This document shows, piece after piece, positions 14,302 through 22,968 of a stretch of 46,398 bases of DNA. This DNA comes from Chloroflexota bacterium (GTDB lineage: Bacteria > Chloroflexota > FW602-bin22 > JACPRP01). Location: assembly GCA_016210495.1 (NCBI GenBank), contig JACQUC010000150.1, forward strand, positions 1 to 46,398, given 5' to 3'. The translations under genes were made by a program, and so were the position numbers. The notes beneath the pieces were generated by a model. That model ran no database searches and was not told the origin of the DNA. It saw only the letters and a list, made by a program, of their open reading frames with translations. Position 1 is the first letter of the stretch, and every line of letters starts with the position of its first letter.

Positions 14302-17145
14302 TTGCGACCGGTGCAGGCTATTCAGATCAGGAAACTAGCAGCTTTGGGCTTCTCATTCCTACCGGCCGTCCGGCGTCCAGGGACTCCAACAGACGTATCT
14401 GTTGACGACAATCCTTCGAACGGGCTTCCAGAGAGCACGGGACAACCGACACTGGCGACTCTGGGATTGCTCTTCCTTTTGTCGTGGTTCACGCTGGTCC
14501 TCTGGCAAAGTTTCCGCCTCGTCTGGCGGATTTTCGTTGACGGAGATCGGACCCGCGGCTTCTTGACTTGGCTTGGTGATAGCGATCCCGGGCGACAGCT
14601 CGTCTTGGCAAGTGCCACCTACGTTCTTGTGGTAGTTCTTCTCGTTACTGGACAAGTCCTTGCGCGTCCCCACTTCATCCACAATATCCCTCTGGCCTAT
14701 CCCTTGGCTGGAGGTCTTGCGCTGGCCCTCTATGTTATGTCAGGGTTACCTACAAGAGGCTCACTGGCAGCGGCGGTTGTATCGTTACTGATTTTGATTC
14801 TTGCTGCATATTCTTTGGGAAGGTTCATTTGTCGCAGACTGCTGCAAGCTTTGCGCTGCAACATACAAGCCTTCGTGCTAATGTCCGCCGTTGGCCTTGG
14901 GACGCTGGGAGTCTTTGCGGGAGTGCTCGCTCATCTGGGTATCCTCTCCAGATGGTCTGTCTACACGTTGTTGCTGCTGTGCCTCGCCATATCAGCGCCT
15001 GGACTTTGGGGCGACCTGCATTCCATCGTTAGCAGATTGAGCAACCTAACTATCGGAATCGTCCTCAGCCAGAGTTTCCTTTGGAAGTTGGTGGTACCCC
15101 TGATCGTCGGCCAAGCGCTCTTTCTATTCCTCACCGCGCTTCTCCCTGAGCATGGAGGCGACCCGCTTAGCGCACACTTGTTCTATTCGAAGCTGTTCCT
15201 TCTCGCGGGTAGCTGGGTTAACATGTATGCGCAGGACTTTCACTTTGGCATTCCGATGGGATACAACCTCCTTTACGTGATACCCCTGGTGCTCAGCGAC
15301 GAGGTCGGCGCCAAGCTTGTCCAGTATTGGGCTGGAATATTGAGCGTCGCCGGCGCATTCCTCCTCGGCAAACGACTCTTCGGGAGTCCCGTGGGGTTAT
15401 TGGGGGCCGCTGCTTTGATAAACGTGCCGCTCTTCGCGTGGGAGATGCAAACAGCGTACATCGATTTGGTCTTCACCTTGTTCGGGTCCTTAGCTATCTA
15501 TTCCATTATTGTCTGGTATCAGACATTTGACAGGCGTTGGCTGTACACCGGGGCTATGCTCGCGGGGTTTGCCCTGAACGGGAAGCTTCAGGCCATTTAC
15601 ATCATCCCTCTTCTGCCTGTTGCTGCTGGTATCGGCCTCTTCCTTCAGAGGAGACCCCTTGACAGGTCAACCTTAGTCAGAGTAGTGTTGATCCCTCCTG
15701 CTCTTGCCTTGGCAATAGGTTCGTCTTGGTACATGCACAACTTGATAGTCACTGGCAACCCCTTGATGCCGTTCTTCAACGGCATCTTTCGAAGTCCATA
15801 TTTCCCACCCGTGAATGCGGTTTTTGACAGGGATACATTTGGCGTTGGGGACACTTTTGTGTCACGATACCTCCTGCTGCCTTGGAACTTAGCTATGTTC
15901 CCTGAGAGATTCCAAGGTTACATCGGTGCAACGTTTTTGCTCTTCGCCCCCACCCTGTTCACGTTACGCCGATTGCCCGGCAGTGCCCTTATGCTAATGT
16001 TGCTGGCCAGTCTTTATGGTGCTGCGATGGCTCTGACGGTTCCTGTCAGTAGATATCTTGTGGTCATTCTGCCCGCATGCTCGGTGCTCGTATCCTGGGG
16101 CATAATGGAAGGAATCGGCCGGCTCAAAGGGCTTCGAGGGAAGATTGCCGTCGCAGCTACGACGGCAGCCTTTGTCGTGACGTATCTCTTCAATTTGCCG
16201 ACCTTTTACGATCTTCGGCATAGGACTTATGTAGCTTCATCCTTGCACCCTTACGACCTCCCGCTTGATGCAATCGGGACTGCGGAAGCCAGAGAAAGGT
16301 ATTTGGCGGACCGCATCGCCACCTACCGGGCACAGAAATGGGCATCAGATAACCTTCCTCTGGGCGCAAGAGTTGTGGCCTACTGGGAGGGTAGAATCTA
16401 CTACCTGGGAGCAAATGCACTTTCGGCGGATCAGTTCACCTTCGGACAGGACTTGTTCTCGGACCAGGCACAGGTTCGATTGCGCGCTTTGAGAGACATC
16501 GGGGCATCGCACCTGCTCGTATTGGACAGCGATGCGTGGCAAAGACGTGACAAGCTCTTCAGGCTGGACTCAGAGTTTGCCAACAGGCACCTGCAACTTC
16601 TGTATACCAGAGACCAGACCTCTGTTTTTGCCCTGAACTATGATGCGGATCAAGGGCTAGAAGAACCTTTCGTCCTTAGGGACTTGGTTTTCGACAAGGT
16701 TAGCTTTGGTATTCCGAGCAACGTGGGAGGGGAGGACAGGGTTCGCATAGAGGGTGTCAACCGAGATGACGACACCCGCTTGAGCATGTTGCAAAGGGCC
16801 CAGGCGCAGCTTGACTACCCCATCAAGCTGCCCAAAGACAAGTCCGTTGAGTTGGCGCTTGGCGTGGCGGCGAATAACACAGATGGGAACAGTGCGATGT
16901 TGGCGAGGATCGAGATCGTGGTTGACGGACAGGCGGACGAGATCTACCGAAGGGAGATCGACGCCGGTTCGAGAAAGGACACTGACAGAAAATGGTTTGA
17001 TGAACGGATCGGACTGACTGCGTACGCCGGACGTGCAGTAGTCCTCCGCTTTGTGGCGGACGTGGGCCCTTCGCACCGCGACGATGGCGTCGATTGGGTC
17101 GCTTGGTCTCGCCCGCTGATAATCACTGAGCGCGGCATTCCTTAG
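14302..17145 (+). CDS. Large GT39-like membrane glycosyltransferase with C-terminal beta domain
   Basis: The 947-residue protein has about 12-14 membrane segments between residues 50 and 640, with an acidic outside loop (LPEHGGDPLSAH near residue 281) in the position of the GT-C metal/catalytic Asp. A long soluble tail follows. The segment near 660-760 (AQKWASDNLPLGARVVAYWE) is common in this family. The last 140 residues (from about 805) look like a beta-sandwich and end LTAYAGRAVVLRFVADVG, resembling carbohydrate-binding or galactose-binding folds. The start is TTG 14302, with GTG 14311 as an alternative. It is coupled to the gene before it. Confidence 0.75.
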   Translation: MRPVQAIQIRKLAALGFSFLPAVRRPGTPTDVSVDDNPSNGLPESTGQPTLATLGLLFLLSWFTLVLWQSFRLVWRIFVDGDRTRGFLTWLGDSDPGRQLVLASATYVLVVVLLVTGQVLARPHFIHNIPLAYPLAGGLALALYVMSGLPTRGSLAAAVVSLLILILAAYSLGRFICRRLLQALRCNIQAFVLMSAVGLGTLGVFAGVLAHLGILSRWSVYTLLLLCLAISAPGLWGDLHSIVSRLSNLTIGIVLSQSFLWKLVVPLIVGQALFLFLTALLPEHGGDPLSAHLFYSKLFLLAGSWVNMYAQDFHFGIPMGYNLLYVIPLVLSDEVGAKLVQYWAGILSVAGAFLLGKRLFGSPVGLLGAAALINVPLFAWEMQTAYIDLVFTLFGSLAIYSIIVWYQTFDRRWLYTGAMLAGFALNGKLQAIYIIPLLPVAAGIGLFLQRRPLDRSTLVRVVLIPPALALAIGSSWYMHNLIVTGNPLMPFFNGIFRSPYFPPVNAVFDRDTFGVGDTFVSRYLLLPWNLAMFPERFQGYIGATFLLFAPTLFTLRRLPGSALMLMLLASLYGAAMALTVPVSRYLVVILPACSVLVSWGIMEGIGRLKGLRGKIAVAATTAAFVVTYLFNLPTFYDLRHRTYVASSLHPYDLPLDAIGTAEARERYLADRIATYRAQKWASDNLPLGARVVAYWEGRIYYLGANALSADQFTFGQDLFSDQAQVRLRALRDIGASHLLVLDSDAWQRRDKLFRLDSEFANRHLQLLYTRDQTSVFALNYDADQGLEEPFVLRDLVFDKVSFGIPSNVGGEDRVRIEGVNRDDDTRLSMLQRAQAQLDYPIKLPKDKSVELALGVAANNTDGNSAMLARIEIVVDGQADEIYRREIDAGSRKDTDRKWFDERIGLTAYAGRAVVLRFVADVGPSHRDDGVDWVAWSRPLIITERGIP

Positions 17146-17564
17146 GTCGGGAACACCTGTTGCAGTATTCCCCAGCGGGAGGTGTCCCGATGGCAATGTA
17201 TGTTCGCTAACCGACTGACGAAGAACGTGTCAAGATTGAGCTTCCGTAGCAAGAGTTCAGAGTTGAGGGGAAACGAGTAGCTGGCGGCATTGGTGGAAGG
17301 GGTCAAGGCACCGAGCCCGCCATGTTCCGAGTAGAGTGGGAAGCGTCATCTTAGCATTGCTGCGGGCTTCGGTGGCGATCATGTCATTTCTTCCGTGATC
17401 CGATCGTGAGTCTAGGTAGCCAAACGGTGTTATGCAACGCCCGGGTCCCGTGTCAACGGTTCGAAGCATCAAGCACGGTCCCTTGCCGAGAGAACTGATG
17501 GTCGGCATCCCGGCATGGCTAAGCGAGGCCAGTATAGCACAGGCAGCTCAGAGCGTACAAGCCT
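17146..17564. other. 419-base gap between convergent genes
   Basis: No gene is supported. A stem of 11 base pairs with one bulge (17147-17158 with 17180-17190) follows directly after the plus-strand stop and may end that transcript, though there is no T-tract. A smaller hairpin (TGCCGA with TCGGCA) is near 17483-17506. The rest shows nothing I can identify. Confidence 0.5.
17147..17190 (+). terminator. Hairpin after the large membrane glycosyltransferase
   Basis: TCGGGAACACCT pairs with AGGTGTCCCGA with one bulged base and a 21-base loop. There is no run of T afterwards, so its role as an intrinsic terminator is uncertain. Confidence 0.4.
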
Positions 17565-19358
17565 TCACTCTCCAGATTCCACCCTCACCGACATAGGCAG
17601 TGACCAGCCCTCGAGCCAATAGATACCGAGCTCGAGTTTCGGCGCGCCATAAAATTTGATTTTACTCAACCCAACTCGCCGAAACTCCCTTAGCAGAGAT
17701 GCTCTCGAGAAGCACCGCATCTGGAGCGCCATGCCACCACCATCGTGAAAGACCAGGTCCTTGTAAACCTGGACCGCTCCATCCTTTTTTGTATTCCGCA
17801 AGACCGGAGGCGCGTTCTCCTGTTGTACGATCTGGTAGTCCCATAAGTCGGGAAATTGTTCTATCGTCTCGCCGTCCCGGCCATACGGGACCGTGAAAAT
17901 CAGCACTCCGCTCGGCTTTAGCAGCCTGCGCAGGTTTTGAAAGCCGGCCGAGACAGGCGGCGCAATATGCTCGAACACCTCGGAGCAGATAATAAAATCA
18001 AACCGGCCCTCAAGGCCAAGGTTCGGGGAAGTGATATCGAGCCTTGGCTCTTGGTGGAAGTATGTGTTGGTGTAATTGAATTTTCGGGCCAGCCCGATTG
18101 CATAGCCATCCCAATCGCTGAGCCCCAGGCCGCGGATATCCGAGCGCGTCGGAAAGTCCGGCAGCGCCAGGCTCTGCCCAAACAACTCCTGGGAGAGGGC
18201 GTCAATGACTGATCTGCGCCTGACGGTGGAGCCACAATTGGCGCACGATTCCGATTCTCGCGAGAGATGGTCCAGTCTGGCCGTTGACACGTCGCCACAG
18301 ATGTTGCAGCGAAAAGATAATAAGCCTTGAGAGTAGGCGGGGCTTATTCCTCTTGACTGATCACCACTGGCGCCTTTTTTTGCATAGGCTCCGAAAAACG
18401 TTTCTGGCTTCAATAAGCCGGAGCTAATGCAGTAGGAATCGAGCTTGAGGATAAAATCAAGAATCGAACAGTCAAGGGTATTGTCCAAGCTGTAATTGGG
18501 CCCAAATTTCGTATCGAGAAAGCGCCTGGCAAATGCGAGGGCTGGAACGAAATGAAGCTCAGTCATTCTTGAACGAAGCGCGGGGATAATGGCTTCGGAG
18601 TTTATGCACTCAAATGAGCCCACCGAGTAGTTTATGTTTTCGTAGGTGTCAGCATACGTGGGCACTTCATAGCGCGTATGGTCGATCTTAAAACGTGGAG
18701 GTAAAAGCTTCCACAAGGTATTCACTATCTCACAGGTTTCATCCCACATCAGATAGCCGTTGCGGGTTGGAATGTCCACGGTAACAAAAATGCCGTCTTT
18801 GCGCAAACACTTGTTTATCTCGGCGGCGATATAGTCGAGATTCACGAAGTGATGCAGCACGGTATAGGCCACGACGACGTCGTAGCGGTCTGGCTCCAAC
18901 TCCATCGTGTTCGCGTCCAACTCGCGCCCACAGAAGGGGATGCCCATCTTTTCGGCGGCTTCCTGGCCTTGTTTGAGAAGCTCGGAATCGATATCGATGC
19001 AAGTTAGCTCTATCTGACACCCCTGCTTAAGCAACAGGGGTGCGATGCCGTCGAGCTCGTTGCCGCAACTGCCGGAGCCAATCCCGAGAATAGACACACG
19101 TTTGCCCTGGCCCACGTGGCGGGCAACATACTGGTAAAGCGTTCTAACCCCGCAAACCCTCTCCATTTCATCGCCCACGTGCGCCTCGACCTTGTCCCAG
19201 ACACCAGGAACTGCCTGTGCCGTGCGTCCTTTGAGAAGTCGATCGTAGATAGCAAGCTCCGTCTGCAGCCGCTGCTCATCATCATCAATTTTCATGCCTG
19301 TCGCCTCACTGTGTTGTGATCGCAGGAATTCCCGCCTGATGCGCCACAAGTCACTCAT
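17565..19358 (-). CDS. Double methyltransferase with a central zinc ribbon
   Basis: From ATG 19358 the product is 597 residues. It has two class I methyltransferase domains. The first shows ILGIGSGSCGNELD near residue 90, CIDIDSE near 120 and VAYTVLHHF near 163. The second shows a weaker motif I (GLGLSDWDGY near 411) and FIICSEVFEHI near 455, then LKPSGVLIFTVPYGRDGE. Between them lies a four-cysteine zinc ribbon (CNIC at 351-354, CANC at 372-375). A promoter with TATAAT lies 27 bases upstream of this ATG. The frame extends to 19481 but that would precede the promoter; ATG 19295, with GAGG upstream, is a second option. The substrate is unknown, likely two sites on a glycan. Confidence 0.78.
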   Translation of the reverse strand: MSDLWRIRREFLRSQHSEATGMKIDDDEQRLQTELAIYDRLLKGRTAQAVPGVWDKVEAHVGDEMERVCGVRTLYQYVARHVGQGKRVSILGIGSGSCGNELDGIAPLLLKQGCQIELTCIDIDSELLKQGQEAAEKMGIPFCGRELDANTMELEPDRYDVVVAYTVLHHFVNLDYIAAEINKCLRKDGIFVTVDIPTRNGYLMWDETCEIVNTLWKLLPPRFKIDHTRYEVPTYADTYENINYSVGSFECINSEAIIPALRSRMTELHFVPALAFARRFLDTKFGPNYSLDNTLDCSILDFILKLDSYCISSGLLKPETFFGAYAKKGASGDQSRGISPAYSQGLLSFRCNICGDVSTARLDHLSRESESCANCGSTVRRRSVIDALSQELFGQSLALPDFPTRSDIRGLGLSDWDGYAIGLARKFNYTNTYFHQEPRLDITSPNLGLEGRFDFIICSEVFEHIAPPVSAGFQNLRRLLKPSGVLIFTVPYGRDGETIEQFPDLWDYQIVQQENAPPVLRNTKKDGAVQVYKDLVFHDGGGMALQMRCFSRASLLREFRRVGLSKIKFYGAPKLELGIYWLEGWSLPMSVRVESGE

Positions 19359-19385
19359 CTGCACGCTGCCGCCAAGTCGGCTGCG

Positions 19386-19415
19386 ATTATACCGCATTGA
19401 CTCAGGCGGAGGCAA
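19386..19415 (-). promoter_or_regulatory. Promoter of the double methyltransferase
   Basis: On the minus strand TTGCCT, an 18-base spacer and a perfect TATAAT (19391-19386). The transcript would start near 19379, about 20 bases before the ATG at 19358. It is back to back with the plus-strand promoter at 19447-19475. Confidence 0.6.
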
Positions 19416-19446
19416 GAGTGCGCGGCTTTTCGACTGAATCGGTTGC

Positions 19447-19510
19447 TTGCGACCGCCAGCCCTTTCTGCTATACTGATCAACCGGCTGGCCAGAGGTCCG
19501 GGCTAAGCAT
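19447..19510 (+). promoter_or_regulatory. Promoter with leader, copy 2 of a duplicated module
   Basis: TTGCGA (19447-19452), 17 bases, TATACT (19470-19475) with extended TGC, then AACCGGCTGGCCAGAGGTCC and GCATTGTC. It matches 12427-12490 closely in sequence and spacing. Transcription would start near 19482 and leave a 170-base leader before the fusion gene at 19655. Confidence 0.75.
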
Positions 19511-19654
19511 TGTCCCATTGAGTCGTCTATTATCTTTTGTCGATTGCCAGTAGTCGCCCCAATTTAGGCAGTAACATCGTTGTCAACTTGGCACACAAGT
19601 TCAGGCGGACTCTGCGAAACCCGTGGACGGTCGATTCAAGTGTTAGGAGGATCA

Positions 19655-22600
19655 ATGGAGCCAACACCGATCAATAGCGATGCAAGCTTGCATAAGGCTC
19701 CTTCCGATGCGTACACACGGTACGAAACAGAAATCGACGTCGACTCCGACAGCGTACACGCAAAGGTTGTTCGCTTGGTGGGCGTTGGCAAGCGCGTACT
19801 CGAGCTTGGATGCTCGACGGGATATATGTCACGGGTTCTGCGGGATAGGGGATGCCAGGTGGTTGCCGTTGAGATAGATGGAAAGGCGGCCGAGCGCGCT
19901 TTGGCTTTCTGTGAGCGCGTCATAATGGGCGACATCGAGAAGATCGATTTGTCTCAGGAACTCGGTCAGGATCGCTTCGACGTCGTCGTGGCGGCGGACT
20001 TCCTTGAGCATCTCAAAGACCCGCTGTCTGTTCTTCTGGCCGTGAAGAAACACTTGCGTCCGGAGGGCTACATCGTCGCGTCGTTGCCGAATGTGGCCCA
20101 CGGCAGCGTCCGTCTGGCGCTCTTGAGCGGCAATTTTCAGTACAAGCAGGTCGGCCTGCTGGATGAGACGCATCTTCACTTCTACACTCGCGAGAGCTTT
20201 CAAAAGCTTCTCGAGGATGCTGGGTTTGCTGTCGGGCGGCTAGATCGGCACGAATTGGTGATTGACGCTTCTGAAGTGCGGTACGATCGTTCGATGATTC
20301 CGGAGGGGCTATTATACACCCTATCGGCAGACCCAGATGCGCTAACTTATCAGTTCATTGCCGTCGCCTATCCGATGCCGCGTGCAGAGCTTCGTCTAAT
20401 TCAGCAGCGTATGGGGCAACTCGTGGGGGAGAGGGAATCTCTCCTCCGCGAAGTCGCTCGCCTTCAGCAGGCGCTCCACGAGAAGATAGGGCACCAGGAA
20501 CGAGTGGAGGAACTCCTGGAAGAAAGAGAGGCGATAGGGCAAGAAGTTGCTCGCCTTCGGCTCGTGGTCCAAGGAAACCAGCCTCTGCAAGAGGAGCACC
20601 AATCCCTGCAACAGGAGCATCAATCCCTGCAAGAGAAGCACCGATGCTTGCAGTGCGAGCGCGACCAACTTGTGCAGTTGATAGCAACTCGGGACCGGGA
20701 GCAGCGATCTTTACAGAGGCAGCTAAAGAAGTCGTCCGAGGAACTTCAAGCGATCCGCGGCGAACTCCTGACAGCTCTGTCTGGCAACACGCATCTACTG
20801 GCTGACCGAGCACGGTTGCTGGAGGAAGTCGCTGCCCGCGATCGCATAATCGAAGGCGTTTACGCCGGCCGCATTTGGCGTTTGGCGACACCAATTTTTG
20901 CGCTCCACCATCTCTCCAAGAAGGCGCTTTCTTCTACCAGTCGGCTTGGTAAGCGCGTTTTGTCGATAGGCGCACCTGAGGACCAGGCTAACTCCGGCGC
21001 ACTTGACACGCATGTATCTGAGCAGTCCTTACCGGTGCCAGAGGATACGGGGACATTCGTTGATTCCATCCCCCACTGGCCGCAGCGCCAAGATATCATC
21101 TGTTTCACCATTCTCGAGTGGGATTTCGGTTTTCAGCGTCCGCATCAAGTGGTCTCTCAGTTTGCCGATAGAGGACACCGCGTGTTCTACGCGAGCCTGG
21201 CGAAGGTTTGTCCGGCGAACGCCGCTTCGAAATTCGTTGCCCACCAGCTCCGAGAGAGGATCTACGAGGTTCACCTGGCCGAGCATTGTGGCGCCAACGT
21301 ATACGGCCAGGTCTTAGCCGATCACAGAGTCAATCCGCTCCTTGAAAGTATCGAGTCACTCTGCGCTGCACACAACGTTGTTAACCCGGTGATGCTGGTT
21401 CAACTACCATTCTGGACACCACTCGCTTTAGAGCTCAGAAAGAGGCACGGATGGAAGATGGTGTACGACTGCATGGACGAATGGAATGGTTTCCCGGGCT
21501 GGGATGAAGAAACTGCGGAGAACGACAAGTGGCTCGTGGACGAGTGTGACCTTCTGCTTGTGAGCTCACAGAGGCTCTTCGAGAAGTGGGGCGACAAGAG
21601 AAACGACCGCTGCCTACTCGTCCGAAACGCAGCCAACTTTGAACACTTCCGACGGGCGCGGCCCAACGATCTTCTTGACGGCATTGGCCACCCGATCGTA
21701 GGATACTTCGGTGCGATCGCCGGTTGGTTCGATATCGAACTGGTGCAGTTTCTTGCACGAAGTCGCCCGGACTACCACTTTGTCCTGCTGGGCTGGACGT
21801 CAGGGATCGATATTAGCCAATTGGAGGCTTTTCCCAACGTCCACTATTTGGGCAAGAAGGCCTACGGAGTTCTGCCCGATTACTTGTACCACTTCGATGT
21901 CTGCATCATTCCGTTCCTGGTGAACCACGTAACCGAGGCAGTAGACCCGGTCAAGTTCTACGAGTATGTGAGTCTGGGCAAGCCTGTCGTGGCACCCAGG
22001 ATGCCCGAGTTGTACCAGTACCGTGGACTCCTCTACATCGCCGACGACCACGAGGATTTCCTGAACAAGCTCGACACTGCCCTGGCCGAATCCGACCCCG
22101 AACTTGTCGGCCGTAGGATCGAGCTTGCGCAGCAGAATACCTGGCAGCATCGAATGGAGGTTATCGAGGCGGGTGTCAAGCGCATCCACGGGCGCGCCAG
22201 CATAGTCACCGTCACCTACAACAACGTCGGATACACGCGGCAGTGCATCGATAGCGTCTTGCGGAACTCGCTCTGGCCAGATATTGAGATTATTATCGTA
22301 GATAACGCGTCCACCGATGGAACTCGCACCTACTTGCGCCACTTGGAACACACGGTCGATTGTGTGAAGATTATCCTGAACAGCGAAAACCTGGGCTTTG
22401 GCAAGGCAAACAATCAAGGACTTGCAGTCGCCACCGGCGAGTATGTTGTGTTACTCAACAACGATACCGTAGTCCCGAACGGGTGGCTGCCAAGGCTGTT
22501 GCGTCACCTGGAGCGCGATCCGCGAATTGGGCTGGTGGGCCCGGTAACCAACTTCTCAGGGAACGAGACGAAAATAGATGTAACCTACGACGGGATGGAG

Positions 22601-22957
22601 GGCATCGACGCCTTCGCGGAGCAGTACGTGACCCCACACGAAGGCGAAGTATTCGACATTGCGATGCTTCCGATGCACTGTGTCGCGTTCCGTCGCTCGG
22701 TATTCGAGCAGGTCGGCTACATTGACGAGCGCTTTGAGGTAGGGATGTTCGAAGACGACGATTACTCGCGCCGGGTGCGTCTGGCCGGGTATCGAGTGGT
22801 TTGCGCCGAGGATGCGTTTGTTCACCACTTTGGTAAGGCCACCTTCAAGACGCTGTCTTCGACGGAATATCAACAGATCTTCGATCGCAACAGGCAACGG
22901 TTCGAGCAGAAGTGGGGCGGCGAGTGGCTTCCACATCGGCACCGCGCAACCATTTGA
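19655..22957 (+). CDS. Methyltransferase / coiled-coil / GT4 / GT2 fusion protein
   Basis: ATG 19655 is chosen for the strong TAGGAGGA site eight bases upstream; the product is 1100 residues. The order is: a class I methyltransferase (VLELGCSTGYMS at 48-59, VVAADFLEHL near 111, to about 240); a charged coiled coil (about 245-410) with a 21-bp tandem heptad repeat; a GT4-like GT-B glycosyltransferase (about 480-840; FQRPHQVVSQFADRGHRVFY near 493, VKFYEYVSLGKPVVAPR near 766); and a GT2 domain (about 848-1075; ASIVTVTYNN, IVDNASTDGT, LLNNDTVVPNGW, GMFEDDDYSRR). It overlaps the frame of the Wzt gene region and is clearly coupled to it. It probably extends and caps the exported glycan. Confidence 0.85.
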   Translation: MEPTPINSDASLHKAPSDAYTRYETEIDVDSDSVHAKVVRLVGVGKRVLELGCSTGYMSRVLRDRGCQVVAVEIDGKAAERALAFCERVIMGDIEKIDLSQELGQDRFDVVVAADFLEHLKDPLSVLLAVKKHLRPEGYIVASLPNVAHGSVRLALLSGNFQYKQVGLLDETHLHFYTRESFQKLLEDAGFAVGRLDRHELVIDASEVRYDRSMIPEGLLYTLSADPDALTYQFIAVAYPMPRAELRLIQQRMGQLVGERESLLREVARLQQALHEKIGHQERVEELLEEREAIGQEVARLRLVVQGNQPLQEEHQSLQQEHQSLQEKHRCLQCERDQLVQLIATRDREQRSLQRQLKKSSEELQAIRGELLTALSGNTHLLADRARLLEEVAARDRIIEGVYAGRIWRLATPIFALHHLSKKALSSTSRLGKRVLSIGAPEDQANSGALDTHVSEQSLPVPEDTGTFVDSIPHWPQRQDIICFTILEWDFGFQRPHQVVSQFADRGHRVFYASLAKVCPANAASKFVAHQLRERIYEVHLAEHCGANVYGQVLADHRVNPLLESIESLCAAHNVVNPVMLVQLPFWTPLALELRKRHGWKMVYDCMDEWNGFPGWDEETAENDKWLVDECDLLLVSSQRLFEKWGDKRNDRCLLVRNAANFEHFRRARPNDLLDGIGHPIVGYFGAIAGWFDIELVQFLARSRPDYHFVLLGWTSGIDISQLEAFPNVHYLGKKAYGVLPDYLYHFDVCIIPFLVNHVTEAVDPVKFYEYVSLGKPVVAPRMPELYQYRGLLYIADDHEDFLNKLDTALAESDPELVGRRIELAQQNTWQHRMEVIEAGVKRIHGRASIVTVTYNNVGYTRQCIDSVLRNSLWPDIEIIIVDNASTDGTRTYLRHLEHTVDCVKIILNSENLGFGKANNQGLAVATGEYVVLLNNDTVVPNGWLPRLLRHLERDPRIGLVGPVTNFSGNETKIDVTYDGMEGIDAFAEQYVTPHEGEVFDIAMLPMHCVAFRRSVFEQVGYIDERFEVGMFEDDDYSRRVRLAGYRVVCAEDAFVHHFGKATFKTLSSTEYQQIFDRNRQRFEQKWGGEWLPHRHRATI
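20585..20647 (+). repeat. Three tandem 21-bp units coding for heptads
   Basis: Three in-frame 21-base units encode LQEEHQS, LQQEHQS and LQEKHRC, followed by a diverged LQCERDQ. Each is one coiled-coil heptad, so changes in copy number would alter coil length in 1-nm steps. Confidence 0.8.
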
Positions 22958-22968
22958 GGACAGGGAAT

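Noticed and set aside
17257..17508. A minus-strand frame of 83 codons in the 17.1-17.6 kb gap
   Set aside because: No motif, no start signal and no conserved pattern; left as non-coding.
20585..20647. Tandem repeat considered as a CRISPR-like or regulatory array
   Set aside because: The units are contiguous, in frame and encode coiled-coil heptads, so it is a protein repeat.
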